From assembly GCA_038373865.1 (NCBI GenBank), contig JAXGGA010000472.1, positions 160,513-224,512 on the forward strand: a stretch of DNA of 64,000 bases. The letters are read 5' to 3'. Below are positions 25,777 to 37,046 of the stretch, piece after piece (within the stretch, counting starts at the first letter, position 1; each line of letters begins with the position of its first letter). The position numbers and the translations under genes are program-made. Origin of the DNA: Uloborus plumipes. Taxonomy: Eukaryota; Arthropoda; Arachnida; Araneae; Uloboridae. Below the pieces are notes generated by a model. It searched no databases and was not told the DNA's origin. It saw only the letters and a list, made by a program, of their open reading frames with translations.

Positions 25777-26723
25777 GAAGCAAGGGTGGCTGTTAGCGGA
25801 TCTATATAAATATTTTTTATTCTACATAAATATTTATATTTTATAAAAATATATTTACCTCACCAATATAAGTAAGTACATTCCAAACAAAAACATTTTA
25901 CATATTAATCCATATGGTGGCAATTTAAATCCGTCTCATGGATATAAAAATCTTCAAATAATTCAGTATTTAGGTTATACTGAATTCAGTATTAGGGTTA
26001 ACCGGAAACTCTCGAAAGACTGGTGCGAAAATATCGGGCTGCTATGATACAGAGCAGAGACACTTATTTTACCTCTTTTTATAAGTAACTGAGAAACTCC
26101 GAAATCAGGTGAAGTGAATGTCGACATTAACTGGTAAATAAACTGCCTTTGAAATGTAAAACTGGCACGTATTCAAGAACTCTTGCATTGATCTGCTTTC
26201 ACATTCTTTTTATAGCTAAGAACTTTATTAATTTAACCTTATCCTCCCTTCCGACCTTATTTTCCAACTTGTAATAATTTTATCTATTAGTAAATATCAT
26301 AAAATCAATTTGCGAACGATGATAAAAATAAAAAAATAAATATGTTGGTCGTAACCAATCGAGAAATTTCATGGCGTACATCTTTCACTGTAGGCCGATT
26401 TTTCAACGCGACACATTTTTGAACTTTCTCTTCAATGATCAAGATAACAGTGACAGCTGCTTTTGACCAAGCAATAACGCTTTTCCTTCAATTTTTTTAT
26501 GCACCAGACTTTTACGCTGTGTCTGCGTGAATGCAATATGAAATTGAGGCGAATTAATGTTCTTTGCTCACGGTTAGCAGCAATGAAATTTTGTTTACAC
26601 ACATTTTTCTTAATGCGTTGTTACTAATTTGAAGAAATAAATAATTCTGAGTTAGTTGCTTTAAATAAAATTACTAAATCTGCAGAACTAAGAAGTGCTG
26701 GCATCTTTTGCGAAATGCAGCTT
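25777..26723. other. AT-rich non-coding stretch
   Basis: It includes a small direct repeat of ATTCAGTATT(T)AGG at about 25962-25999. If the minus-strand candidate exon that follows is real, part of this is its 3' untranslated region. No clear AATAAA is seen on the minus strand within 120 bp. Confidence 0.5.
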
Positions 26724-26972
26724 TTAATTGTTTCCTAATACTTGGCTTTCTTGTGATAGTAACTCTATGAAGTTTTTGATTTGCATGTCAGTATCTTCAT
26801 AATACAGAATTTCCTTTGCATCAAAATATTGGACAATAATGTTCCCTTCCTGGTTTGGAAAGGTTACAAGAAAAAAACTGGAATGCAAATACACATTGCC
26901 TGATAAAGAAAAAGAATCATTCATGTTTAAGTTACCTATTGCCAAGGTATCCCAAAACAAGGTGGCTAATAA
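26724..26972 (-). CDS. candidate 3'-terminal exon of unknown product
   Basis: Reading the minus strand, a T-rich tract ending TTTTGCATTTTGATAG (a plausible acceptor) is followed by an open frame of 82 codons to a TAA. The translation has balanced composition, with segments such as TFPNQEGNIIVQYFDAKEIL and DMQIKNFIELLSQES, and reads more like a folded protein than most chance frames here. No family is recognised. No upstream exon with matching phase was established, although another open block lies at 27757-27990 on the same strand. It could be an exon relic or chance. Confidence 0.28.
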   Translation of the reverse strand, partial: LLATLFWDTLAIGNLNMNDSFSLSGNVYLHSSFFLVTFPNQEGNIIVQYFDAKEILYYEDTDMQIKNFIELLSQESQVLGNN

Positions 26973-27756
26973 CTATCAAAATGCAAAACTACAGTTAATG
27001 GTTATTATGACTACCCCTTGATAAGACTCAATGCAAGTGTAAGAAAGCGCGATCAAGATTGACCTGTCCTTATTAGTGTGATGATAAAACAATTTTTCCT
27101 ACAGAATTGATTTCCCATTTTATATTGACTGAAATTAAAGCAGTTAATAAATTTCACTTTTCGCTTCAATCTTTCGAGGAATATCGAACGCAATATTCTT
27201 CAAAAAAGAAAGTAAGAATGTCGTTCGTAAAAAGTTCTGTTAAATTACTTAATAACGGTCAAGTCAAATTAGGACTGTAATTGAGCTGTACAACCATTCA
27301 CGGTTGACTTTAACTCCCAATTTAATTTTAAACTGCCTCCCCTCTTATTTTAATAATTTTACTGTCTTCATTAGTAAAGTTGTAAAACGGAGAAAAGCTT
27401 CTGAAGTACTCTAAGGTTATTCAGAATTAAGAAATAAAAATCAAATCCATTTGAAAATTTTCACTGAATTATTGGTTTTGCCTAATTATCCTGCTTAACT
27501 TTGAGCAAAGTTAGAACTATATAAATACGTCAAATATGTTAAAAAATATGAAAAAGCAAAAAGTTGACCAACTTGGCTCAAAGATGCCCTGAATGCAGTA
27601 CTGACTAACCAAAAGGAACAAATGAATGATTTGGGACTTTGTCTACCGTTGTGTCTTAAGACTGAGATTTATCTTATAAACAATTTACGCAAACAATTCA
27701 ATAAGGAATCTCCCCATAACAATCTCACAGCCCAGAAAAATGAAACATAATGATCT
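26973..27756. other. AT-rich non-coding stretch
   Basis: No supported feature. It would be intronic if the flanking minus-strand blocks belong to one gene. Confidence 0.5.
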
Positions 27757-27990
27757 TCATTCATAGTTCCCCCTAAATGTGCTCCCGACATAACACTGGT
27801 TCCGTCTTTTTCCCTTCGTAGTTGGTGATCTGATGGATTTATTGACTGGTATACCCCCTGCTGCTAAAGCAGATGTATCCAACACTTTATAACAGTCATT
27901 TCCTTGCTGAAGCCTGGGAATAAATCTGTCAGCAACCCTCACATCAACCATCAGGTTAAGGTCGTATAAATGTTTAGGACTATAAACTAG
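27757..27990 (-). CDS. candidate coding block of unknown product
   Basis: A minus-strand frame is open for 77 codons between stops. The first possible ATG is at 27949-27951. The translation includes HLYDLNLMVDVRVADRFIP, LDTSALAAGGIPVNKSI and a basic C-terminal part (TKGKRRNQCYVGSTFRGNYE). The other frames on both strands are interrupted, and the block is less AT-rich than its flanks. No splice acceptor with a pyrimidine tract is seen. It could be a decayed exon or a transposon-derived fragment. No family is recognised. Confidence 0.22.
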   Translation of the reverse strand, partial: LVYSPKHLYDLNLMVDVRVADRFIPRLQQGNDCYKVLDTSALAAGGIPVNKSIRSPTTKGKRRNQCYVGSTFRGNYE

Positions 27991-29640
27991 TCACTGCCCA
28001 GCTACTTCCGTAGAAAAGTAACAGTAATATATTGTTTCTAGTCCGAAACCCAGGAAAATTTTTAAACGGATATAAAACTCCATTTTCTCAGTTTTTCCTT
28101 TATTCAATGTATAGCTGTTTCATAAGCTCTGTAAACTTCAAAAATTCTTTATCAAAGAAACAACACTGAGAAAAAAAAATGGTTATCCTCAACTATGTTT
28201 AGAAGGACCATTGAGAATTTTTATTATTAGTGTTTTATTTCCACGTATAACAAAAAACGATTCCAGGAGTAACCATCATACTTCATACTAAGACGTTTAT
28301 GTAAATCTCGCAAGCACGAACTCTCTTGAAATTTAATCACCAACGCTCGAGTTGCTAACGGGCAGCCTGCTGTTAGCATCGAAAAATGATTCCTCTTCAA
28401 GCCAGGTGCTTTGTTACTAGCTTGGTTTATTTGCATAAAAAATCCAGTATAACTTTCGTTACTTTTGATTTTTTTTAAATGCATACAATACAAACTGTTA
28501 TACCATCAAATAATACTAAATGAGAAGATTCGACCCGGGTCAAACCTCCTAGAATTGGGGGTCAAACCCCCTTTGTACACATTTTTAAGAAACAATTGAA
28601 AAGCACATAAATATAAGTGAGAATAAAAATGAAGTATGCAGTCTTTTATTTTATTAATCTGAGTAAATAAATCATTAAATTTAATTTCGTTCATGTTAAT
28701 GATGAATAGTACAAACGAGAGGAACTTGAAGCAAGGAAAATTACTTTTTTGCCTGAAAAAGACATCTACGACTGCTTATTGATTCTACCTCCAAATGTCT
28801 AAGAAATAGAATTAACTTTTGATTCTAATTAATACTGTGCTACTATATGATGCTCATCAGTTAAATAATTGTTTAAATAGGAAAAGAGAGGGCGGGTCAG
28901 ACCTCCCATGTGGTCAAATTTCTCTAGTTGCTGTCAATAAAACAATTTAGAAGCAAATATTCTGTCTGTAAAAAAAAACACTGCATTGATTTAAAAAACA
29001 ATATAATTACATATTCAAGTGTCTTTTTGCTTCAACTTCGTTCAATTTTATGTTATGTGGTATGATAAATAAATCAAGTTTTTCTTTTTTTTTTTTTTTT
29101 TTCAAGGGAAGTTTGGTAAGTTAATTTTTTTTTTAATTAAAAAAGTTTTCAGCTATGGTAGCGCATTTTAAAATGTCTTAAAAAATTAAAAAATTCTTGT
29201 TTACATAGTAGATAAAACAAAAACGTGCCTCGTTAATATATACACATATATTTATTTATTTTTTTTTTTTTTTGCCCTAAAAACATACAAAAGAACCACC
29301 CTAATAAACACACACAAACATACATTGTATATCATTATCCCAGCTCTCTCTATCTCTCTTTTTTTAACCGTGAAGTAATCGTAGAAAACTATTTAAATTC
29401 TTCCTTAGTGTAGTTTTTAATTCTGTGTAATTTTTCTATAATTTTTCTATATCTAAGTCCATTGAGGGCGAAGACATTATTTTTTTACTGCGTACCGACG
29501 ACTGCTTTAATTTTAAAATACGTGCTCCGAAAAAGTTGCTCTTGCTCTTTTGGGTAAATGTAAAAATTTTCTTTTCCGAAACAATTTGACTATATGAGTT
29601 CAGTGAAGTTAAAAAGAATGACATTATAATAAGAACGGTA
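27991..29640. other. AT-rich non-coding stretch
   Basis: A minus-strand open frame at 28227-28493 (88 codons, containing MLTAGCPLATRALVIKFQES) is followed by AATAAA-like sequence but has no recognised domain. A CGGGTCAAACCTCC motif near 28536 recurs as CGGGTCAGACCTCC near 28893. T-runs lie at about 29084-29102 and 29261-29272. Confidence 0.45.
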
Positions 29641-29905
29641 TAGCATAGCCTCCCACGATAGGCGCCGCTGCAAAACTATGTCGGGTCGGGATAATTTATC
29701 AAGTGGTCTGAAGACGAGACCCCAGAGGTCGCTGCCTATCCGTGCAGCTGCCCGTTAAGCACACAACAGTCCGTCCGTATGCTTGCAGCTGCCGTAAAAA
29801 ACAGAAACGCACCTGTTGAGCCGCGGGCATTTTATCACCTTTCACCGCTCGGGAGGCAACACATCAGCTGCCATTTAGGGTCACATTATCACTCGAGTTC
29901 GGGTT
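29641..29905. promoter_or_regulatory. GC-rich island with three CAGCTGCC E-boxes
   Basis: This stretch is clearly GC-richer than its surroundings and has no inverted repeat. CAGCTG occurs at 29745-29750, 29786-29791 and 29865-29870, each followed by CC, within 126 bp. CAGCTG is the core bound by many bHLH proteins, so a clustered regulatory element is plausible. A short plus-strand frame from an ATG near 29682 (MSGRDNLSSGLKTRPQRSLP) is also open but ends at once. Which, if either, is functional cannot be told from sequence alone. Confidence 0.3.
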
Positions 29906-30340
29906 TCCATGTTTTGAAGCCGATTTAAGCAAATGACAGTTCAAGAAATTCAAAAAAGAATTAGCATAACAACTTGATTTTTTAAGTCTCTGAATGAGAT
30001 GTTCCTGGTTAACTTGAAATATTCAGTACATCAAATAACTCCTCCTGACCAAGTAAAATTTTACTATGTAAAGAACTAGGACTTCCGGGTTTTCTTTTAT
30101 TAATCAGAATGCAGGTACCGGACTAGGAACATAATTTAAGGGGTTAGCACCCGACTTTGGAAAATTAAGAAAGTTACATGAAAGTGAGCGTGTTTTTTGG
30201 TATAATTTACAATGAGCACCCCCCCCCCCCCCCCGCGAGCAAAAACTCGAACTGTCAAGTTTGTGTCTGACAGCTGTCCCATAGAAGACCTCATCGATAG
30301 CATCCCTACGCAGTAGCAGGACACCAGGACACAACCACAC
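29906..30340. other. non-coding stretch with 16-base C-run
   Basis: It contains a C-run at 30219-30234 flanked by GAGCA on the left and GCGAGC on the right. No element ends could be paired. Overlapping minus-strand frames at 30104-30340 are driven by the homopolymer. Confidence 0.5.
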
Positions 30341-31109
30341 CAGTGGCTCAGCGAGGGAACTTTGGTGGAGGAGGGGGGCGGTCTATCCCATCCAAGCCCT
30401 CACCTATAATACGGTAGTTTACGTCAGCAAGGGCTATTTTGATCCACCCCTCCCTCTATAAAGTAAATTCTGGCTGCTCTAGTAAACTCTACTCATCTTG
30501 ATAGTCCCACAAAAATTGAATCCATTACCAATGATAAAATCAATGAGTAACATTGATAACACAAATCATGGTTCATGGGAGCATGATTAATAAACTTGGG
30601 GACCCGTATGGTAAAATAATAGTATATCTTTAATTGAGTCGTTTAGAATCAATACCAGTTTTATCCACTTCTTAAAATCCATACTTCCGCAGGCAGAACT
30701 ATGAATCAAAAGGGTTTCGATTTAAAACCCTTACTTTACATTGACCTTTTTCTGAGATCGAGAGGTTTTTTATCTATTGCCTTGAGTCATTGGAAAGAAG
30801 CTTTTTAACTTATATTTCTTAAAATAAAATTACTTTTCATAAAAAGTGGACTACGAGCTTTGATTCTGCAGGACTCAATCGTGCTTAATACAGATGCTAA
30901 CACACAGTCTCACCAGACTTACCTATCCACTCACCCCTAAGACGACACTCTAAAACCTCAAATTTAGATCAAAAACACACTCAAATTACCCCTCCCTCTC
31001 TACAAATTTCATGGGTGCTAGTCTACACCGTGGATCCGCCTCGTGGGCAACCTGCAATCATCATTCGTGTCGAAAAACACCTTTTAACTGTAAATGTACT
31101 GCGCCACTG
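30341..31109. mobile_element. probable hAT-like element, 769 bp
   Basis: The left end is CAGTGGCTCAGCG and the reverse complement of the right end is CAGTGGCGCAGTA, matching at 10 of the first 11 bases. The CAGTGG terminus is shared with the element at 33024. The flanking octamers (AACCACAC and ACTGAAAC) match at only 4 of 8, so the pairing is tentative. The interior has C/T-rich patches and a GTGGATCCGCC block near 31029, which may be another element's end nested inside. Confidence 0.45.
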
Positions 31110-31510
31110 ACTGAAACAAGTCCGAAAATGCAGAAAAAAATTGATTATTCGGCACAAAATATTTACATTCCACAAATTAACAGTTACTAGTCCCTTTTTA
31201 TTTGCATTTTCTACGTTTCTTTACGGTCATATCATAAGAGATACATTTCTGAGCAAAAACTTATTTTTGTTTCTTGAAAACTTTAAGATTTAATTGCATT
31301 CTACAGAAGAAGAGTCCGTGTTCTTCATCAAGCTCATCTAATGAAACAAGAAATTAACTGTGAAGGGTGTTTTGTGCAACCAATTGATACAGCTACTAAA
31401 GTTTAAGTTCCTCTGTTTAGTTATAAAGACATTTTTATTTGTAATCAATATTTAAGCAAAATCTTGAAGAAAAAAAAAATAATTTCCAGCATCCCCTGCT
31501 ATAAATTCAG
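31110..31510. other. AT-rich non-coding stretch
   Basis: No feature supported before the candidate exon that follows. Confidence 0.5.
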
Positions 31511-31749
31511 TATTGTCAATGGGAACCATTAGCAAAGCCAAAATTTTCTCCTGGGGGCGCGAGGGCCATAAAAGTCATTGCATCTGTATATATCGACGCA
31601 GTGGGATTGTCAATCTGGCTGAAAACCAAGTTGTTTCAGGGGGTTCCTGTTATCTGTGCACCTGTTTTTCCCTGATTGTGTACCTGGAGCTCAAAATTGC
31701 GAAATCCCTTTCATTCTTCTACTACCGCCCAGAAAAAAGCTTGGACTAA
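31511..31749 (+). CDS. candidate exon of unknown product
   Basis: An acceptor-like tract ending GCTATAAATTCAG (AG at 31509-31510) is followed by a frame open for 78 codons to TAA. The translation contains SMGTISKAKIFSWGREGHKS and is Cys-rich in the middle (SCYLCTCFSLIVYLEL). The segment is less AT-rich than its flanks. No family is recognised and no clear 5' splice site ends it, so it would have to be a last exon. Chance or transposon origin remains possible. Confidence 0.2.
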
Positions 31750-31811
31750 CCATTAAAAATACGCTACAAAACAAATTAAATATTTTCAGATGAAAAAAAT
31801 AAATATTTTGA

Positions 31812-31889
31812 AAAACTAAAAGCTTTCATGGAAGTTTAAATATTACATGATAAAACTAAAAGCTTTCATGGAAGTTTAAATATTACATG
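31812..31889. repeat. perfect 40-bp-period tandem duplication
   Basis: A 38-bp block beginning AAAACTAAAAGCTTTCATGG at 31812 recurs without a mismatch at 31852-31889. Perfect identity points to a recent duplication or one maintained by slippage. Confidence 0.95.
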
Positions 31890-32772
31890 CTAAGACTATA
31901 ATAATGTTCTAGTAATATAAATCAGAGCATTTTTCTTTTACAGAGACAAATCCCGGCCATCAGGTATCCCCGAAAACTAAAATGACTACTTGTTGTATAT
32001 TAGTTATTTCAGAATGAGAATGAAAAATTCAGCATGGGAACAATTTCTGATCTAGCTAATTATCACTCTTTCTGCTGTCTTAAAAATAGCAAGTAAAATG
32101 ATACTTTACAAGTGAAACAAGACTTGACACTTGTAAATTTTAGGTTTTTCGGCCACTAATAATTTCTAACCTTTTTTTTAAACAAAAAAGTATACGTATT
32201 ACTAACGTTTTACAAATGTATAAACTGAGGTAAAAATTTCAACAAGTCGTTTGAATTTTTATTTAGTACTGCAGAAATTAGTAATTTTGTCAATCATAAG
32301 TCAAAAAGTGGTCGATATATAGGAAGCACCTACCTTTATGTAGTTATAGTATGTATAAATTTTAACACTCAAAACTGAACTAGGAAATTTTCTCTCCAGC
32401 GTTTCTAATTAATTTGTATCCCCATTTTTCGAGATTTTAGTAGAAATCTGTCGTTTGAATAGCTTAAGGCAGGGATCTTTTTTTCTGATTTAATATTAAT
32501 TTGTCTAAAGCCAAAAATATTTTTTATTTTTGCCGAACACTATTTATTCATTAGACGAAAAGCAAAATTGCTTCTTAACTTTATATTATTTTTTTTTTTA
32601 CTACAAACCAATTACTTTTCTGCAGTCCTATTCCTATTACTGCTTGGAATTTTAGCCTAAGCTGAGAGAGAATCTTCTGCTTTTACAATTTTGAAGAAAA
32701 TATCTTATTTTGCTAAAATATTCGTCTCTCTTCAAATTCGAGTGAAGAAAATAAGACTAAATTTTATGACAG
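31890..32772. other. AT-rich non-coding stretch
   Basis: No supported feature. A T-run is at about 32589-32599. Confidence 0.5.
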
Positions 32773-32915
32773 TCTCTAGAGACATTGATAAAAGATTAGA
32801 CAGAGTATTCACGCAACGCTTAGAACTGCATTTTCATATCGTAGGCGTTATGCATTTGGTGATCGGCTTATACGGCTGTTCCGCTATTTTTGCACTACAA
32901 AAATTTACGCCGTGA
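32773..32915 (+). CDS. candidate 3'-terminal exon of unknown product
   Basis: AATTTTATGACAG (AG at 32771-32772) could be a splice acceptor. A 46-codon frame then runs to TGA. The translation starts SRDIDKRLDRVFTQRLELHF and continues into a hydrophobic stretch (VGVMHLVIGLYGCSAIFAL), compatible with one membrane segment. The frame also extends upstream of the acceptor to about 32691. No family is recognised, and the pyrimidine tract is weak. Confidence 0.18.
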
Positions 32916-33015
32916 AACTTTCGATGAATTGAACGTGCTGCCGACATTATGTCTCAAGCGTCTCCTTATATCGAAACAAACTATAAATAAGAGTGGGTAT
33001 TTGTAATATATTGCA

Positions 33016-33199
33016 TACAGAGGCAGTGGGGTAGCCAAAGGGGACTCGAGGGGGTCATACTTCCTCCCTTTTCGGGAAGCAAACAAAATTATATGTATGA
33101 ACATAAAAGGACCGAAAATTGCGCTTTTGCCCTTTAATTTCGAAAAATTTCCGATAATCCTCCCTATAAAAATTTTTGCATTACGCCACTGTACCAAGG
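33016..33199. mobile_element. hAT-type miniature element, 168 bp
   Basis: The body spans 33024-33191. The left end is CAGTGGGGTAGCC and the reverse complement of the right end is CAGTGGCGTAATGC. The flanking octamers are TACAGAGG (33016-33023) and TACCAAGG (33192-33199), matching at 6 of 8. It is non-coding, with a GA-rich segment just inside the left end. The diverged duplication implies an old insertion. Confidence 0.65.
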
Positions 33200-34030
33200 C
33201 TAGTTTTTGAAGCCTTACAAGCACAGTCCTTCAGGGTAAATGTTAACCCCAATTTCTCTATTTTAAGTTGCCCCACTCACATTTTGATATTTTTATTGTA
33301 TTTATTATAGTGTAAAACGCAAGAAACGCTCCTAGATTGCAATGCAGTTACTCAAAATTCAGAAATAATAACTATTAAACCCATTTAAAAGTAATTTTTA
33401 ACAGGGTTCAAAGCTATGTCAGAAACATAATGGAAAATAAATTACTTCAGTAAAATAAGTGCAATTTTAAAGAAAAATTAAATTTCTTAACGCTTGAAAA
33501 CGTTCCCGTTGTACTTCAAAATATCTCAAGATTTCTATTATTTATAATATTTATAATCTTTCCAAATTCATTTATTTTTAAAAAATTTTTTTATTTATAT
33601 ATTTATTTATTTGTGAAATTTAGAGTAGAAAAATTATTTCATAACCTTGCTAGGTAAGTGTAGGTTTGAGCCTTCTAGTTTTTCTTTTTTTTTTAGTTAA
33701 GTATACTATCAAAATTGAAGTGGCACAAATCAAAACATACTAAAATCAAAGTTTCAACCAGCTAAAAAGTACAATAAACAAAAATTATGATCGTTTTTAT
33801 CTTGCAACGAGCGATGTAAAGTGTGTACAAAAATGGCGCTGACATAACCTTTGCTAAGAATCGCTAAATTTGAGAGGGCCAAAATTATCGGAAATCCTAA
33901 TCGCAGTCACATACTTTCTCTTACAGAATAGAAAATGATTTTATTAACGTCGAAAATACTAAATGTTTGTTTTATCTGAAAGCTCGTTGTTTATAAAGGC
34001 CCTCATTAATATTCATTGGCTCAAATCTTT
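33200..34030. other. AT-rich non-coding stretch
   Basis: No supported feature. ATGGCGCTGA at about 33833 also occurs at about 21554 (there within AAGATGGCGCTGA), which may be coincidence or a shared repeat remnant. Confidence 0.5.
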
Positions 34031-34380
34031 ATCTCTGAGATTTGTCAGGGGTGTGATCATCCTCTGCTTCAAACAGACCTTCCCCGCGAAAAAACACACG
34101 GCGAAACGATAATTTAAGATCCTTACTACCGTGCTCTTGACGTACAGTTACAATAGAGCTTACGCGTATCCGCAAGAGTACATAATAAAAATCATACAAG
34201 GAAAAGTAAATAACGCGTTATCGCAATTTATAGCGCGGCGTTACCAAACCGCGAAACGAATTCAGAAGATGTCGTAAAATTATGCGAATGAAAAACAGAT
34301 AACGAGCTCTAAGTTATATTATACTACTCTCACTGCATAAGCCGGTTGGTTTTTAAGATTAAGGAAGGGAGACGCAACAT
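34031..34380. promoter_or_regulatory. CpG-rich non-repeat island
   Basis: In an otherwise CpG-poor region, this stretch has many CG dinucleotides, including CCCCGCGAAAA near 34083, TTACGCGTATCCGC near 34162, AACGCGTTATCGC near 34212 and GCGCGGCG/CCGCGAAACG near 34232-34259. CCGCGAAA occurs twice, the reverse complement of TTTCGCGG, close to the E2F consensus. No frame is open across it. A regulatory role is inference. It may simply be unique DNA of different composition. Confidence 0.22.
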
Positions 34381-36324
34381 GAAGGTCCTTTACTGGCAAT
34401 TTGTAAATGCAGCAGTAAAAACTGATAAATAAGAGATATAAATCCAGATGGATCGGCGGCTGTTCCAAAAGAAGGTCTAGACCTTAGCATTAAGAATGTT
34501 TCGGCTTAAGTCAAGATTGCTTCCTATTAGTGATTTCCTGCAGAATTACGAGTTTTCGGTTTTCTAAAAAATCAGAGCGTTTGAAGATTGTTAGAGAGCG
34601 TCGAAATATAAATCATAATCGTTAATAAATATTCAGTGGGGAGGAAACATTACATCATTCTGAGAAACTTAGATTCACAATTTATCTGTTTTAAACAGCA
34701 CTTTTAATGTTTCATTAGTTTAAATGTACATGAAGGTATAAAATGAAAACACATTTTGCAAAAAAAATAGCAAAAAACTTTCATTTAAGAATATTAAAAG
34801 CCTTAAAAATAGAGCAATAAAATCAGGCTAGAACATGGCCGTTGGTTTATTAAAATGAGAGAGCTTTTTTTTTTATCACGATATATTTTAAAAACCCATT
34901 GATTGGTTCTCTTTACTTCTTTTACAATTGCAGCCGTTTACAGCGAAGTCGATGGGACCAAATAAAAGTTTAACTTGCAGTAAACCAGTAGAGGCTATTT
35001 ATTACGCTCTATAGCTATACACATACTATATAGGGCTCCCCTATAAACTTCCGCTACTGTAACAGGAGAGTATGAACCTATTAAATATTCCTACTTGGAC
35101 TATTAGATATTGTTATGAGGATTGCAAAACTCAAAAACTCACCATCGCCAAATATTTCACCTTTAATGCATAAATAATCGTTTTTTTTTTTTTTTGGCTA
35201 ATTATCTTTATAATAGTTCCAAATGCACAGGAAAAATAATTTTAAAAAATGCCACATTGAAATAAAAATTTTGATTCAATATTAGGGAGCTATGTATGAG
35301 AGGGTACAAGTTTTTTGAAAACTCTTCAAACCTTATAGATTTCCTAAAATTTTTCATTTTTATACCAAATTTGCATGTTTTAAGAAATGACAGAAATAAA
35401 AATGCGTGTAGTAGTGCCTAATAATAAAATCATGTGATTTGAAAATAGTTTTAGTTAAATAAAATAATTATATTGATGTTAAAAATTGAAATAAATAACA
35501 AGCATTGAGGTATTTCTGTAAACTAATGCCGGGAATACGTCCTAGACATTTTTTGATATCTAAATTTAAGTAAAAACATTAAAAGTTAAAACAAAGTTAT
35601 GACTGAAAAAGATATGTTGAAATTGTCACCCTCCCCCCTTCCCTCCCCTCCCGATTTTGCTGGAGTTTTTTCAACTTAACACACTTTTTATTCTCACTCT
35701 CCCCAATTTTTTTGTCGCACAGCAAATAGTAAACTGACGTTGAACTTTTGTATTCTAGTATTTTCATAAATGTACTATTTTTACCATAAGATCGCAAAGA
35801 AAAATCAAATTTTAGAGTAATAGTCGGATTTTTCAAACAACTTACAAGAAAAGTGAAAACGACATTGAAGTTCAAAGAGTATACTAGCCAATTTTCTCCG
35901 AAGAACTTCGCTAGTCATCATTTTTCTTTCTGGAAATACTATAGAAAAACTGTGGCTCAAAATATTTTTAGAAACCGAAGTCATCTCTTTCTATGTTCCT
36001 TTTTTCTGGGGGGGGGGGAGGGACAACAACTGAATTATTCCATCTACGAGATCTAGTAAAATAAAAATATATAGTCAACTGGAAATTATTATTATAATCA
36101 TTTTCTGTGTTGTGTTCATCCGTTATTTGATATTTGCCATTGCTATTACTCAAAGCAGAAAATTTATGTTGTTTTTTAATTTGTTGACTCGTGAGCAAAA
36201 ATGATATTTGCTTATCACGACAGTGGGCAGAAAGATCGTTAATTATAGTGAAACATGTACTTACATAAGAAGTAATAGGAAAATAAATTGCATGTTTAAA
36301 TTTTTAATCTACCATACAATTCAG
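34381..36324. other. AT-rich non-coding stretch
   Basis: It contains a C/T-rich tract at about 35630-35652 and a G-run at about 36009-36017. CCTATA and TATAGG flank GGCTCC near 35030 as a short palindrome. No gene or paired element ends were found. Confidence 0.5.
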
Positions 36325-36483
36325 AATACCACTCGCTCTTATTTTCCGCCAGAAAAAGGATTTACGAACTCGAGTGCAAGTTTTGACCGCGGATATAACT
36401 ATGGTACTGCTCTTCGCTCTACTCTTTACCATCCCAACGATTCATTAGTTGCTTATCCTATTGCACTTCTTCTAGTTCAATGA
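36325..36483 (+). CDS. candidate 3'-terminal exon of unknown product
   Basis: The sequence TTTTTAATCTACCATACAATTCAG makes a reasonable acceptor (AG at 36323-36324). The 52 following codons are open to TGA at 36481-36483 and are distinctly GC-richer than the flanks. Codons such as GAC CGC GGA TAT AAC TAT GGT ACT look coding-like. The translation includes SYFPPEKGFTNSSASFDRGY and ends PNDSLVAYPIALLLVQ. No family is recognised and no polyadenylation signal is seen close downstream. Among the best of the splice-bounded frames here, but chance is not excluded. Confidence 0.3.
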   Translation, partial: NTTRSYFPPEKGFTNSSASFDRGYNYGTALRSTLYHPNDSLVAYPIALLLVQ

Positions 36484-36989
36484 TTTATCCAAATCTATTT
36501 ACTTGATTTTCGCCACATCTCATGCTCCTTTAAAGGAAGGGTTAATCTTCCCCATTGAAAGCCATATATTTTTGCAAAATGAAAACTGGAAAGATTTGAG
36601 AATATGGAGAAAGAAAGCTTAGAAGGAGGTATCTACGATGATCACAAGGATTTGTGATTGACTATTACAAAATTAAAAAACGTCTTTTTTAGGACATTTT
36701 GAGTAAAATTTTTAACAAAAATGAATTATATTGTTATTTCTGTTTATTTATTACCAAATTATACCCCCATAATTTAAGTGTGTTTGTTTTCAGAAGCGGG
36801 TGTTCTTCAGGATCATACGGAACAAATAAATTTCTGCGTGACATAAAGCGAATTAATATAATTATTTGAGAATGCGTAATAAATGAACTCATCCTTTGCC
36901 ATCTCATCCATGCGTAATAAATGATACCTTTGCCTTTTGCCAGCTCCACCTACGCAAATAAACTGAACTATCTTTATGAAATATTCTCC
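36484..36989. other. AT-rich stretch with a short tandem repeat
   Basis: ATGCGTAATAAATGA followed by a CCTTTGCC-type tail occurs at about 36871 and again at about 36911, a period near 40 bp, with divergence in the second half. No other feature is supported. Confidence 0.55.
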
Positions 36990-37046
36990 AAGCCCCCCCC
37001 CCTCCCCAGTCCCATTTTAGAAAAAGAAATCTCGTTCAGCCACTGA
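36990..37046. mobile_element. single hAT-like terminus (CAGTGG type)
   Basis: A C-run at about 36992-37004 is followed by TTCAGCCACTG. The reverse complement, CAGTGGCTGAACGAG, resembles the left end at 30341. No partner end or matching octamer was found nearby, so this is a truncated copy or a fortuitous match. Confidence 0.35.

Noticed and set aside
28227..28493. 88-codon minus-strand frame with AATAAA-like sequence after the stop
   Set aside because: No domain recognised and no acceptor. Kept only as a note because the AT-rich context makes AATAAA common.
35614..36030. Possible inverted ends (TTGTCACCCTCCCCCC against GGGGGAGGGACAACAA)
   Set aside because: The match depends mostly on C/G runs and no flanking duplication was found.
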